A DNA stretch of 46,821 bases. It comes from Paenibacillus sp. (GTDB taxonomy: Bacteria > Bacillota > Bacilli > Paenibacillales > YIM-B00363). Location: assembly GCA_031181325.1 (NCBI GenBank), contig JAPSKX010000016.1, forward strand, positions 1 to 46,821, given 5' to 3'. Under the pieces are notes generated by a model, which worked only from the letters and a program-made list of their open reading frames with translations, did not search any database and was not told the origin of the DNA. Both the position numbers and the translations under genes were made by a program. How positions within the stretch are numbered: the stretch's first letter is position 1; every line of letters begins with the position of its first letter. Of this stretch, positions 1-8,732 are shown piece by piece.

Positions 1-1541
1 CTTCCGCGGGCGTCTCGGCGGCGGAAGCGCCCGCGGAGGCGGCGATCGACCCGTACCGCATGCCGGAGCTCGCGACGTTCACGACCTTCAAGCATCTGGG
101 CGCCGACGCGAAGCTGCCGGAGGGCGACACGGTCGAGGACAATCAATACACGCGATACTTGAAGGAGAAGGCGAACATCGAAGTCGACATTCTGTGGTAC
201 GCCTCGGGCAACGACTTCGATCAGAAGTCGAAGCTCGCGATCGGCAGCGGCGACATTCCGGACGTCATGTTCGTCGACGAGCAGACGTTCAAGACGCTCG
301 CGAACGCGGGGCAGCTGGAGGACTTGACGGAGGTATACGACAAGTATAAAGCGCCGCTGACGGAAGAGCTGTACGCGTCGACGAACGGCATGGCGCTCGA
401 GAAGGCGACGATCGACGGCAAGCTTCTCGCCATTCCGAACATCGCGGTGCAAGCGGATGCGCTCAGCATGGTCTGGGTGCGGCAGGATTGGCTCGACAAA
501 CTCGGCCTTCAGGGGCCGAAGACGGTTGCCGACGTCGAAGCGATCGCCAAGGCGTTCGTCGACAACAAGCTGGGCGGCGACGGCACGATCGGCTTGACGG
601 CCGGCACGCTCGACGCGCCGATGAAGGCGCCGCGCCACAATCTCAAAGGGTTGTACGGCGCATACAACGCGTTCCCGGGCAACTGGGTCCGGGACGCCGG
701 CGGCAATATCGTATACGGCTCGATCCTGCCGGAGACGAAGGCGGCCCTCGGCAACATCCGCGACATGTACGCGGCGGGACTGATCGACAAAGAATTCGCG
801 ATCCGCAAGGATACGGATCAGATGGTCATCTCCGGCAAAGCCGGCATGTTCTTCGGTCCATGGTGGTCGGGCGGCATCGCGCGGGATACGTACGCCAACT
901 TCCCGGACGCGAACTTCAAGGTGTACGCGATCCAAGACGACAAGGGGCAAATCAACAACTTGCAGCTGCCGGTCAGCAGCCGATTCATGGTCGTTCGCAA
1001 GGGCATGAAGAACCCGGAAGCCGCCATCGTGTACATCAACACGTACATTCGCTCGGAGCGCAAAGCCGAGCCCGACGCGATGAAGCTCGACGCGACGATT
1101 TCGACGGAATTTTGGCCGATCGGCAACGGCACGTTCGATTACGCCGACGCCGTCGAGCGGAAATCCGACATGCTGAAGAAGGCGCTCGCCGGGGAAGTGA
1201 AGCCGGAGGAGCTTACGCCGGAAATCAAGCTGCTGTACGATTTCGCGAAGGCGGACGAGGCCGCGCCTCGCGTCGACCTCGCCGGATGGGGCCGCTTCTG
1301 GGGCTATACCGAGCCGGCCGAGCTGCTGAAGCTGCCGATGAACTCCGTCTATAACGAATACACGACGACGACGAAGACGATGGAGCGCAAGTGGGCGAAC
1401 CTGAAGAAGCTGGAAGAAGAGTACTTCTACGCGATCGTGATGGGCAACCGTCCGCTCGACGACTTCGACGCGTTCGTATCGGAGTGGAAGGCGCAAGGCG
1501 GCGACGAAATTACGGCCGAGATCGCGGCGGAAGTAAAGTAA
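1..1541 (+). CDS. Extracellular sugar-binding protein of an LplA-type ABC importer (5' partial)
   Basis: This is the substrate-binding component of a carbohydrate ABC importer; it would capture a sugar or oligosaccharide outside the membrane and deliver it to the two permeases that follow. The reading frame is open from base 3, so the true start, signal peptide and lipobox lie upstream of the window; 512 residues are visible. An Ala/Glu-rich linker comes first, then the mature domain, with family-typical stretches such as SGDIPDVMFVD, WVRQDWLDKLGL and FGPWWSGG. The length and the layout (binding protein, then two permeases, no ATPase) match the LplA/YtcQ group common in Paenibacillus, which share a distant MsmX-type ATPase. 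A stem-loop directly follows the stop codon. The substrate cannot be read from the sequence; glycan-derived oligosaccharides are an inference. Confidence 0.9.
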   Translation, partial: SAGVSAAEAPAEAAIDPYRMPELATFTTFKHLGADAKLPEGDTVEDNQYTRYLKEKANIEVDILWYASGNDFDQKSKLAIGSGDIPDVMFVDEQTFKTLANAGQLEDLTEVYDKYKAPLTEELYASTNGMALEKATIDGKLLAIPNIAVQADALSMVWVRQDWLDKLGLQGPKTVADVEAIAKAFVDNKLGGDGTIGLTAGTLDAPMKAPRHNLKGLYGAYNAFPGNWVRDAGGNIVYGSILPETKAALGNIRDMYAAGLIDKEFAIRKDTDQMVISGKAGMFFGPWWSGGIARDTYANFPDANFKVYAIQDDKGQINNLQLPVSSRFMVVRKGMKNPEAAIVYINTYIRSERKAEPDAMKLDATISTEFWPIGNGTFDYADAVERKSDMLKKALAGEVKPEELTPEIKLLYDFAKADEAAPRVDLAGWGRFWGYTEPAELLKLPMNSVYNEYTTTTKTMERKWANLKKLEEEYFYAIVMGNRPLDDFDAFVSEWKAQGGDEITAEIAAEVK

Positions 1542-1554
1542 GACAGCTACGGAA

Positions 1555-1602
1555 GAAGAAGCGCCGACGGATGGCCGGACGCCGGCGGCGCTTCTTCGTT
1601 TC
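1555..1602 (+). terminator. Intercistronic stem-loop in the sugar importer operon
   Basis: Perfect 12-bp inverted repeat GAAGAAGCGCCG (1555-1566) and CGGCGCTTCTTC (1586-1597), followed by only a weak T-rich stretch. It lies between the binding protein gene and the first permease gene. It may be a partial terminator or an mRNA-stabilising 3' end that yields more binding protein than permease, as seen in many ABC importer operons. Confidence 0.6.
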
Positions 1603-1629
1603 CGTCAAAACCACGGAAGGCGGGCGCCT

Positions 1630-2517
1630 ATGACGAGAAGCTTCCAGAAGCATTATCACCTCATGCTGCTGCCGGGCATGGTGCTGCTGATCCTGTTCCA
1701 TCTCGTACCGATGTTCGGCGTCATGATTGCGTTTCAAGACTTCAACATCGGTCGGGGGCTGTGGAACTCGCCTTGGATCGGCCTCGAGAATTTCGAATAC
1801 TTGTTTCAGATTCGGGACAGCCGGACCATTTTCTATAACACGATCTTTATCTCGATGGGGAAAATTATCGCCGGACTGATCGTGCCGGTGACGTTCGCGG
1901 TGCTGCTCAACGAGCTGCGGCTCGCGCTCTTCAAGCGCTGGGTGCAGACGATCGTCTACCTGCCGCACTTCCTGTCGTGGGTCATCCTCGCCGGGGTCAT
2001 GATCGACATGCTGTCCACCGACGGCATCGTCAACCATGCGATCGCGGCGTTCGGCGGCGAGCGTATCATGTTCCTCGCCAGCAACGAGTGGTTTCCATGG
2101 ATCATTATCGGCTCGGACACGTGGAAGGACTTCGGCTTCGCGGCCATCGTCTACCTTGCGGCGCTGGCGGGCATCGACCCGACGCTGTACGAGGCGGCGG
2201 ATATCGACGGAGCGACGAGATTTCAGAAGATCCGGTACGTCACGCTGCCGAATCTCGTGCCAACGATCATATTGCTGGCCACGCTCAGCATCGGAAATAT
2301 ATTGAACGCCGGCTTCGACCAAATTTTCAACTTGTACAATCCATTAGTGTATCCGAGCGGCGACGTGATCGACACGTACGTCTACCGGGTCGGGCTCGTG
2401 CAGGCGCAATACGGCTTCGCGACCGCCGTCGGCTTGCTGAAGTCGGTCATCGGCTTTGTCCTGATCATCCTCTCGTACCGGATGGCGTACCGATTCGCGA
2501 ACTACCGAATTTTCTAG
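1630..2517 (+). CDS. Sugar ABC transporter permease, LplB type
   Basis: Inner-membrane permease of a carbohydrate importer, 295 residues, the usual length. It starts with a short basic cytoplasmic segment and a first membrane helix (roughly residues 12-35). About six helices follow, with the conserved binding-protein-dependent transport signature near EAADIDGATRFQKIRYVTLP, the loop that contacts the ATPase. It would pair with the permease encoded 18 bp downstream to form the membrane channel. No ATPase gene is present, in line with the LplB/YteP group that borrows a general MsmX-like ATPase. The ATG start lies after a GGAAGG-type ribosome binding site and 32 bp after the intercistronic hairpin. 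Confidence 0.93.
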   Translation: MTRSFQKHYHLMLLPGMVLLILFHLVPMFGVMIAFQDFNIGRGLWNSPWIGLENFEYLFQIRDSRTIFYNTIFISMGKIIAGLIVPVTFAVLLNELRLALFKRWVQTIVYLPHFLSWVILAGVMIDMLSTDGIVNHAIAAFGGERIMFLASNEWFPWIIIGSDTWKDFGFAAIVYLAALAGIDPTLYEAADIDGATRFQKIRYVTLPNLVPTIILLATLSIGNILNAGFDQIFNLYNPLVYPSGDVIDTYVYRVGLVQAQYGFATAVGLLKSVIGFVLIILSYRMAYRFANYRIF

Positions 2518-2535
2518 GAAGGGAGGTGCGGCTCG

Positions 2536-3420
2536 ATGGTGCAAGACAAGACGTGGTCCGCTCGGCTGTGGGACGGGTTTCTCATCGCCCTCATGGCGGT
2601 CGTCTCTTTCGCGTCGCTGGCGCCGATCATTCACACCGTCGCCGTCTCGTTCAGCAACATGTCCGCGGCGGCGGGCGGGTTCGTGACGTTCTGGCCGGTC
2701 GGCTTCAACTTAGAATCGTATAAGAAAATTATCGACGATCCGCATTTCGCGGGCGCCTTCCTCGTGTCGGTGAAGCGGGTGCTGCTCGGCGGGGGGATCA
2801 ACTTCGTCTTGACTGTGCTGATGGCGTATCCGCTGTCGCGCAGCGCCAGGGAGTTCGGGATGCGTCATTATTACATGTGGTTTCTGCTGTTCACCATGCT
2901 GTTCAGCGGCGGCATCATCCCGCTCTACCTCGTCGTGAAATACTTGGGCATGTTCAACTCGCTCTGGGCGCTCGTGCTGCCCGGCGCGGTGCCGGTGTTC
3001 AACGTCGTGCTGCTGATGAACTTCTTCCGCAACCTGCCGAAGGAGCTCAGCGAGGCGGGGCTCATCGACGGCGCGGGGCCGTGGTATATGCTCGTGCGCA
3101 TCTTTCTGCCCTTGTCGCTGCCCGCGATGGCGACGGTGACGCTCTTCAGCTTGGTCGGCCATTGGAACTCGTTCTTCGACGGGCTCATCTTCATGCGAAG
3201 CGTCGAGACCTATCCCCTGCAGACGTACATCCAACAGCTGGTCGTCCAGTTGAATCCGGAGTATCTGGACTCGACCAATCTGGAGCTGCTCGACAAGCTG
3301 TCCGACAAGACGCTGAACGCGGCGAAAATTATGGTGTCCATGATCCCGATTCTCGTCGTATATCCGTTCCTGCAGCGTTATTTCATACATGGCATTATGC
3401 TCGGCTCCGTGAAGGAATAA
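2536..3420 (+). CDS. Sugar ABC transporter permease, LplC/YtcP type
   Basis: Second permease of the importer, 294 residues. It has the LplC/YtcP features: an N-terminal helix, then a stretch near FVTFWPVGFNLESYK typical of this group, and the ATPase-contact loop near LSEAGLIDGAGPWYMLVRIFLP. The C-terminus (YFIHGIMLGSVKE) is the signature ending of LplC-like permeases. The ATG is preceded by GGAAGGGAGGTG with good spacing. It closes the operon: the next gene is on the other strand and ends 17 bp away. Function as a sugar permease is firm by family; the substrate is unknown. Confidence 0.93.
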   Translation: MVQDKTWSARLWDGFLIALMAVVSFASLAPIIHTVAVSFSNMSAAAGGFVTFWPVGFNLESYKKIIDDPHFAGAFLVSVKRVLLGGGINFVLTVLMAYPLSRSAREFGMRHYYMWFLLFTMLFSGGIIPLYLVVKYLGMFNSLWALVLPGAVPVFNVVLLMNFFRNLPKELSEAGLIDGAGPWYMLVRIFLPLSLPAMATVTLFSLVGHWNSFFDGLIFMRSVETYPLQTYIQQLVVQLNPEYLDSTNLELLDKLSDKTLNAAKIMVSMIPILVVYPFLQRYFIHGIMLGSVKE

Positions 3421-3436
3421 GGCGGACGAGTTCTTC

Positions 3437-4018
3437 TTACGAAAGCCTCTCTCCGAGCCTCCTCGCTTGCTCCAGCCACTTCGCCCGCCGCTCGGGCGAA
3501 GAGGGCTTCACCGGTCCGAACTCGGTCGTCCGAACGGGCGTAACGCCGCAAAACTGCAATATATTTTGCTTCATAACGCGCAGACCCGCCTTCCGATATA
3601 CCAATCGGTTGTACCACGAGGGGGTGTCCGTCGTCACAAGCAGGCGCGCGGTCTTGCCGGTGAGCAGCTTATCCCACAGCGCGGAGCCGGTTCGGTATTT
3701 GAACGCGAAGCCGGGCAGGAACACGCGGTCGACGAACCCCTTCATGACGGCGGGCATCGCGCCCCACCAGGTCGGGTACACGAAGACGAGATGGTCGGCT
3801 CGGCGAATCGACTCTTGCGCAAGAAGCAAGTCGTCCTCCAATTCCGTCCGCTGACGGTACCCGAATTTCAAGCTCGGCTCGAACGCGAGCTCGCCGATGC
3901 GAAGGACGCGGACGTCGGCGCCGGCCTCCTTCGCCCCTTCGACGTAGGCGTCGGCCAGGGCGGCGCAGAAGCTCTGCGGGTCGGGATGTCCGTTAAGGAC
4001 AAGGATGTTCTTATGCAT
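3437..4018 (-). CDS. Flavodoxin-fold NAD(P)H-dependent oxidoreductase
   Basis: A 193-residue cytosolic flavoprotein of the NAD(P)H:quinone oxidoreductase/KefF-YwrO family (Flavodoxin_2 fold). It probably transfers hydride from NAD(P)H to quinones or other electrophiles through bound FMN or FAD. The N-terminal strand and phosphate-binding loop are KNILVLNGHPDPQSF. A second flavin-contact motif is FVYPTWWGAMPAVMKGFVDRV, and TTDTPSWYN sits near the nicotinamide pocket. The ATG follows GAGAGGAG at 12-nt spacing. It is transcribed away from the AraC-family gene at 4132, so the shared upstream region probably holds control sites for both. Its physiological substrate is not readable. Confidence 0.88.
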   Translation of the reverse strand: MHKNILVLNGHPDPQSFCAALADAYVEGAKEAGADVRVLRIGELAFEPSLKFGYRQRTELEDDLLLAQESIRRADHLVFVYPTWWGAMPAVMKGFVDRVFLPGFAFKYRTGSALWDKLLTGKTARLLVTTDTPSWYNRLVYRKAGLRVMKQNILQFCGVTPVRTTEFGPVKPSSPERRAKWLEQARRLGERLS

Positions 4019-4103
4019 GGTTCGTGGAAGCTCCTCTCGGAATGGGTTGTATTCAGGATACGACTTTGACTATGATGGAGGTAATGACGGAACGCGCAGG
4101 AAT

Positions 4104-4121
4104 ATTGCGCAATCGCGCAAT
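4104..4121. promoter_or_regulatory. Inverted repeat between divergent oxidoreductase and AraC genes
   Basis: ATTGCGC-AATC-GCGCAAT, a perfect 7-bp inverted repeat with a 4-nt spacer, immediately upstream of the likely start of the AraC-family gene. It is a candidate operator for self-regulation or for control of the divergent oxidoreductase. If the AraC start were at 4024 the repeat would be inside coding sequence, but that start leaves no room for divergent promoters. Confidence 0.4.
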
Positions 4122-4131
4122 TCGGACGCGC

Positions 4132-5172
4132 ATGGAAGGAGAACGTCGAGTTTTGCGAACGAGGACGATAGGCATCTCGATTTCGATGGTATACCCGATC
4201 CTGAAGTCGGTCGCGGAGCGGGGATTCGACGCGGATCGGTTTTGTCGATTCGCGTCGTTCGACGCCGCGCTGCTTCGGGACCCGGAGTCCCGCATCGACG
4301 CCGCGGAGCTGGAACGACTCATGCTGGCGGGAGCGGCGTTCACCGGGGACGATCACTTCGGACTTCGTCAAGGGCGGCATACCGAGATCGCCGATCTCGG
4401 CGTGCTGGGGTACGTCATGATGCACTCCGATACCGTGCGCGAGGCGCTTCAAGCGTATCGCCGGTATAACGACATTCTGTGCAGCGGCTTCCAGCTGGAA
4501 TGCGAACCGGAAGGCGGCGACGTCCGGCTCCGGTTCGTGCTGCAGAAGGAGAACGGGAGCTTGTCGCGGCATTGCGCGGAAGACATGGCTTCCTCGGTGT
4601 ATCGTCTGTTGTGCGCCATGAGCAATCGCCGATTCCCGCTGGAGGAGGTCGCGTTCGCGCATGCCGCGCCGCCGGGCGATGTCGAACCGTACGTAGAGGC
4701 GTTCGGGCTCGCGCCTCGGTTCGAGGCGGACGACCACGCGATCCGCTTCCGCAAGCACCTATTGGACAGTCCGATCCTATACGCGGACGCCAAGCTGCGG
4801 CATCTGTTCGAATCGGTCGCGGCGAGGACGCTGGAGTCGCTGTCGACGGGCCGCGCGATGACCGATGCGGTGTTTCGGCTGCTGCTGGAGCGCATGCCGG
4901 CTTCGCTCCCGACGCTCGCGGAGACGGCCGCCTCGTTCCATATGAGCGTGCGTTCCTTGCAAGCGAAGCTGAAGGAAGAGGGGACGTCATACAACGATCT
5001 GGCCGCCGCCGTTCGGAGGGAGCTGGCCGAACGATATTTGCGGCAGCCGGAGCATTCGGTAGGCGACGTCGCTTACTTGCTCCACTTCTCCGAGCCGAGC
5101 GCGTTCCAAAACGCATTCAAGCGATGGACGGGCGTGACGCCCGGGCAATATCGGGCGAACCTGACGATGTGA
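4132..5172 (+). CDS. AraC-family transcriptional regulator with OruR-type N-terminal domain
   Basis: DNA-binding regulator of about 346 residues. The N-terminal two-thirds (from about SMVYPILKSVAERGFD) resembles the 'arabinose-binding-like' domain of the OruR/ArgR-type AraC regulators. The C-terminal ~100 residues carry the two helix-turn-helix units of AraC proteins: LAETAASFHMSVRSLQAKLK and VGDVAYLLHFSEPSAFQNAF, then the RWTGVTPGQYR ending. The start is uncertain: ATG 4132 is used here, but TTG 4153 has the better ribosome binding site (GGAAGGAGAA, 9 nt) and ATG 4186 begins right at the domain. The obvious target is the divergent oxidoreductase gene; the effector is unknown. Confidence 0.85.
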   Translation: MEGERRVLRTRTIGISISMVYPILKSVAERGFDADRFCRFASFDAALLRDPESRIDAAELERLMLAGAAFTGDDHFGLRQGRHTEIADLGVLGYVMMHSDTVREALQAYRRYNDILCSGFQLECEPEGGDVRLRFVLQKENGSLSRHCAEDMASSVYRLLCAMSNRRFPLEEVAFAHAAPPGDVEPYVEAFGLAPRFEADDHAIRFRKHLLDSPILYADAKLRHLFESVAARTLESLSTGRAMTDAVFRLLLERMPASLPTLAETAASFHMSVRSLQAKLKEEGTSYNDLAAAVRRELAERYLRQPEHSVGDVAYLLHFSEPSAFQNAFKRWTGVTPGQYRANLTM

Positions 5173-5202
5173 TACAATGAATGCAACGACGATGAAGGAC
5201 GG

Positions 5203-5820
5203 ATGCCCGGTATGAGCCCGATGAACGACGAACAGCTGGAGAAAATACGGAACGACCGCCGGCAGCAAATTATCGCCGCCGCGCTGAAGACGTTCGCCGA
5301 CAACGGCATTCGACTGACGAAGATCGGCATGATCGCGGCGGAGGCGGGCGTCAGCCACGGCCTGGTGTATCATTATTTCGATTCGAAGGAAGAGGTGCTT
5401 CACGAGAGTCTCTCGTGGGCGATGGCGGGCACGGACGAGCTGTTCCGCGAAATCGGTGCGATGCCGATCCCGCCGCTCGAGAAGGTGAAGACGTTCGTCA
5501 AGTTCGCGTTGACGGAAGGCAACAGCGACGTCTTCCGCGTCATTCAGCACGTTCAGCGATCTCCCGGCATGCCGGAGAAGACGTTGAAGCTGATCGCTCA
5601 AGGCGGAGCGGTATACGCGCAGGAGCTGCTTCCGCTCGTCGCGGCGGGGCAAGCCGACGGGTCGATCGTCGAGGGCGATCCGCAAGAGCTGCTCGAGCTG
5701 CTGCTCACCGTTCTCTCGGGGGTAATGATGGAGGGCGACCGGGACTGGTGGAGCCGAAACCTGGACCGGAAGGTGGACCTGTTGCTGCGCATGATCGCCG
5801 CGTCCGAGGACAAGCCGTAA
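5203..5820 (+). CDS. TetR/AcrR-family transcriptional regulator
   Basis: A 205-residue repressor-type regulator. Residues about 15-62 form the TetR helix-turn-helix: RRQQIIAAALKTFADNGIRL leads into IGMIAAEAGVSHGLVYHYF, with the typical FDSKEEVLHESL that follows recognition helix 3. The remaining ~140 residues are the variable ligand-binding and dimerisation domain. It stands 84 bp upstream of the ABC exporter genes on the same strand. The gap holds two palindromes and a promoter, so it is probably the local repressor of that exporter, induced by the exported compound. The ATG has GAAGGACGG upstream; in-frame ATG 5215 and 5221 are alternatives. An extended -10 (TGATACAAT) overlaps the stop codon of the preceding gene. 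Confidence 0.9.
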   Translation: MPGMSPMNDEQLEKIRNDRRQQIIAAALKTFADNGIRLTKIGMIAAEAGVSHGLVYHYFDSKEEVLHESLSWAMAGTDELFREIGAMPIPPLEKVKTFVKFALTEGNSDVFRVIQHVQRSPGMPEKTLKLIAQGGAVYAQELLPLVAAGQADGSIVEGDPQELLELLLTVLSGVMMEGDRDWWSRNLDRKVDLLLRMIAASEDKP

Positions 5821-5830
5821 CTTTCGGCCG

Positions 5831-5881
5831 TTGACAAATCGAGGGAATCCCTCTACCCTAATATTGACTGAATTAATCAAT
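5831..5881 (+). promoter_or_regulatory. Promoter and candidate TetR operators of the ABC exporter
   Basis: TTGACA (5831-5836) and TACCCT (5854-5859) are 17 nt apart and form a plausible sigma-A promoter. Between them lies GAGGG-AAT-CCCTC (5841-5853), a perfect 5-bp inverted repeat. Just downstream is ATTGACTGAATTAATCAAT (5863-5881), a 19-bp imperfect palindrome with 14 of 19 symmetric positions, the size and shape of TetR-family operators. Binding at either would block the exporter promoter. Confidence 0.5.
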
Positions 5882-5904
5882 CAAAATTGTTGGGGGTGTT
5901 GGCG

Positions 5905-6849
5905 ATGAGGGATGCCATGATAACCGCTTCTGGGGTCACGAAGAGCTTCGGCGGCAGGAAGGTGCTCGACGGGATCGATCTCGAAGTGAAGGAGGGATCG
6001 ATCTTCGCGCTGCTCGGAGAGAACGGCGCGGGCAAGTCGACGACCGTTCGCATCTTGACGACGCTGCTCCGGTCGGACGGGGGCCGGGCCGCCGTTGCGG
6101 GTCGCGACTGCGACAAGGAAGCGGCGGCGGTTCGAAAGCTCATCGGCGTGACGGGGCAGTTCGCCGCCGTCGACGAGCTGCTCACGGGGCGGGAAAATTT
6201 ACGGATGATGGCGAGGCTGTATCGGTTGGACCGGCGTACCGCGAACGAACGGCTGGAGCGGCTGCTCGAACAATTCGAACTCGCGGAAGCGGCTGACGGG
6301 CTCGCTCGAACGTATTCCGGCGGCATGCGGCGCAAGCTCGATATCGCGGTCAGCTTGCTGGCGGAACCGCGGGTGCTCTTCCTCGACGAGCCGACGACGG
6401 GACTCGACCCGCGCAGCCGCATGAACCTATGGGATATGATCGAGCGGCTGGCGCAGGCGGGCATGACGGTCTTCCTAACGACGCAATATCTCGAAGAAGC
6501 GGAGCGGCTCGCGGACCGGATCGCCGTCGTGCACCGCGGCCGCATCGCGGCCGAAGGGACGGCGGCGGAGCTGAAGCGGCTCGTCGGGGGCGGACGGATC
6601 GAGCTGTCGTTCCGCAGCGCCGGCGATGCGGTCGGCGCTGCGAAGCTGTTGAACGGACGTGCGGACGCGCTCGACGTCGTCGTTCCCGTCGCTTCGGAGG
6701 ATGCCGCGTCGGAAGAGCTTCGGCTCGCGCTCAACCTGCTGCACGACTTCGGGCTCGAGCCGGCAAGCATCGAGATCGAGCGGCCGACGCTGGACGACGT
6801 CTTCCTCGGACTGACCGGCGAAGCGCGGAAGGAGGCGCAAGCGGGATGA
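5905..6849 (+). CDS. ABC exporter ATPase, DrrA-type drug resistance family
   Basis: ATP-hydrolysing subunit of a two-gene exporter, 314 residues. Walker A is GENGAGKST, the ABC signature YSGGMRRKLDIA and Walker B VLFLDEPTTGLD, followed by an H-loop region changed to TTQYLEEAERLADR. The Gln in this TTQYLEEA stretch, where many ABC proteins have His, is a trait of DrrA-like ATPases. The ~100-residue C-terminal extension ends with the DrrA-family motif IERPTLDDVFLGLTG. ATG 5905 has a GGGGGT ribosome binding site; the upstream in-frame TTG 5887 has none. It overlaps the permease gene by 4 bp (ATGA), so the two are translationally coupled. Substrate unknown; drug or peptide export is inferred. Confidence 0.92.
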   Translation: MRDAMITASGVTKSFGGRKVLDGIDLEVKEGSIFALLGENGAGKSTTVRILTTLLRSDGGRAAVAGRDCDKEAAAVRKLIGVTGQFAAVDELLTGRENLRMMARLYRLDRRTANERLERLLEQFELAEAADGLARTYSGGMRRKLDIAVSLLAEPRVLFLDEPTTGLDPRSRMNLWDMIERLAQAGMTVFLTTQYLEEAERLADRIAVVHRGRIAAEGTAAELKRLVGGGRIELSFRSAGDAVGAAKLLNGRADALDVVVPVASEDAASEELRLALNLLHDFGLEPASIEIERPTLDDVFLGLTGEARKEAQAG

Positions 6850-7622
6850 CGGCATTGCGGAACGTCTTGGGCGAGACGGCGGCGGACGGATGGACGATGT
6901 TCCGAAGACTGCAGAAACACCTGTACCGTAATCCGGAGATGATGCTGGTCGGCATCTTCCTCCCGATCATCTTGATGCTGATGTTCGTGTACGTATTCGG
7001 CGGCGCGATCGCGACGGGCACCGACTACGTCAATTACGTCGTGCCCGGCATTATCGTCACCTGCGTCGGCTACGGCGCGTCGATGACGGCATCCAGCGTC
7101 AATCTGGATATGAAGGGAGGCTTGTACGATCGGCTTCGTACGATGCCGGTCCGTCCGGCTTCTTTGTTGATCGGTCACGTGGCGAACAGTCTCGTGCGCA
7201 ACGGAATCGGCGCCGTTCTCGTGCTGCTCGTCGCCTTGGCGGTCGGCTTTCGTCCATCGGCGGGGTGGAGCGAGTGGATCGGCGTTACGCTATATCTCGT
7301 CTTGTTCTTCCTCGCCGTCTGTTGGTTGGCCGTCCTCTTCGGCTTGCTGGCGAACAATGCGGAGACGGCGGGCGCCTTCTCCTTCTTCGTTATGTTCTTG
7401 CCGTACGTCAGCAGCGCGTTCGTGCCGACGGAGACGATGCCCTCGTGGCTCGGCGCCTTCGCCGAGCATCAGCCGGTGACGCCGTTGATCGAGACGCTGC
7501 GCGGCCTGCTCGTCGAAGGCGGCGCAGCGGGCGGGCAGGCGACGGCGGCGGCGCTTTGGTTCGGCGGACTGCTGATCGCCGCGTTCGCGTCGTCGTCGTT
7601 CGTCTTCGCGCGCAGACGGTAG
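6846..7622 (+). CDS. ABC exporter permease, DrrB/ABC-2 type
   Basis: Integral membrane partner of the DrrA-like ATPase, 258 residues with about six membrane helices. Family marks include the N-terminal amphipathic part, the helix MLVGIFLPIILMLMFVYVFG, the conserved loop DMKGGLYDRLRTMPVRPASL and the late segment near PYVSSAFVPTETMPSWLGAFAEHQPVTPLIETLR, which is typical of ABC-2 DrrB proteins. Start ATG 6846 overlaps the ATPase stop codon. Together they form a probable homodimeric pair of ATPases with two permeases that exports a hydrophobic compound under control of the upstream TetR protein. Confidence 0.92.
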   Translation: MTALRNVLGETAADGWTMFRRLQKHLYRNPEMMLVGIFLPIILMLMFVYVFGGAIATGTDYVNYVVPGIIVTCVGYGASMTASSVNLDMKGGLYDRLRTMPVRPASLLIGHVANSLVRNGIGAVLVLLVALAVGFRPSAGWSEWIGVTLYLVLFFLAVCWLAVLFGLLANNAETAGAFSFFVMFLPYVSSAFVPTETMPSWLGAFAEHQPVTPLIETLRGLLVEGGAAGGQATAAALWFGGLLIAAFASSSFVFARRR

Positions 7623-7745
7623 CGGGTGTTGGAGGGAACGGACGCTGCTCTTCTATGTATGTCGAATATTGCCGAGGAAATAATTCGTATGGCCGGGTTT
7701 TGTCGAGGAAATGGAGCGTCGAAAGAGGCTTCGCGTAAATGGCAG

Positions 7746-8732
7746 CTATTGCCCGATCGTAGCGTCGGAGCGGCTGCCTTCCGCCGGCAAGCCGCCGGCG
7801 ATGGCCTCCCCCGCCCGGAAGCGGATCGAGGCGACGACGGTGGCCGCGATCAGCAGCAAGCCCGACAGGATTAATCGGAACGACGGGCTATTGCCGAGCA
7901 GGAAGTAATCGAGAACGCCGGTCGCGGCCGGCTCCAGACAAAACAAAATGGAGACCGTCACGGGGGACAGTCTGCGCTGGCCGACGACCTGAAGCAAGTT
8001 GGCCGCCAGCGAAACGAAGAGAACCATAAAGAGAATCCCGGCGATCGTCGACGGTTGGTTCATTAGAGCCTGCATGGCCAAGCCCTCCGGTTGTACGACG
8101 GCATAGACGGCGGCGGCAACGCAAAAATAGACGGCGCAGCCGACGATCCCGAGGTAGGACACTTGGACGACCGTCGCGCGATCCTTCGTCAGCATGCGGT
8201 CGATCAGCACGATCATGTATGCATACCCGATCATGCCGAGGAAAGCAAGAGCGTCCCCGATCTGGACGTCGCGTTCCTGCGGTCCGAGCAGGAGGAGGAT
8301 CGCGGGGAGCGCGATGAGAATCGCCCATCGCTCGGGGCGCGTCGGCTTGCTCCGGCCGTGTACCCATCGCAGCAGCGGCACGACGCCGATGATGAAGCTA
8401 TTGATGACGACGACTCGCGTCGGCGTCGTGTATTGCACGGCGTAGATCGAGAAGATGCTCAACGCGAAGATGGACAGTCCCAGCCAGCCGAGCCCCGTCC
8501 TCCATATCGCGGCCGGAATCGTTCGAATCGCGCGATGGAACAGAAGCGTGTAGATCGCAGCGACGGCGGTATACCTCCAAAATTGATATAAGAGCTGCGG
8601 ATAATCCGCCGTCGACGTCTTCATAACGATGTAAGAGAGCGCCCAAATCAACACCGCTCCGATAATTGCCGCATACCCGACCACGCGAAGACCCCCTGCG
8701 AATACGTCTGAAATCCTCCAATAGCGTGACAC
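7746..8732 (-). CDS. EamA/DMT-family transporter
   Basis: Ten-helix transporter of the drug/metabolite superfamily, with two EamA repeats: VVGYAAIIGAVLIWALSYIVM begins repeat 1 and the segment near GDALAFLGMIGYAYMIVL begins repeat 2. Such proteins usually export amino acids or small metabolites. GTG 8732 follows GGAGGAGG; GTG 8684, 16 codons later, follows AGGGGG with ideal spacing and gives a more typical 312-residue protein, so the start is undecided. It is an isolated gene, convergent with the exporter operon and divergent from the glycosidase region. The 123 bp between the exporter operon and this gene show no clear signal. Confidence 0.85.
   Translation of the reverse strand: MSRYWRISDVFAGGLRVVGYAAIIGAVLIWALSYIVMKTSTADYPQLLYQFWRYTAVAAIYTLLFHRAIRTIPAAIWRTGLGWLGLSIFALSIFSIYAVQYTTPTRVVVINSFIIGVVPLLRWVHGRSKPTRPERWAILIALPAILLLLGPQERDVQIGDALAFLGMIGYAYMIVLIDRMLTKDRATVVQVSYLGIVGCAVYFCVAAAVYAVVQPEGLAMQALMNQPSTIAGILFMVLFVSLAANLLQVVGQRRLSPVTVSILFCLEPAATGVLDYFLLGNSPSFRLILSGLLLIAATVVASIRFRAGEAIAGGLPAEGSRSDATIGQ

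Noticed and set aside
4024..4131. Start of the AraC gene at ATG 4024
   Set aside because: It would leave 5 bp to the divergent gene start, has no good ribosome binding site, and the residues before 4186 do not look like the family.
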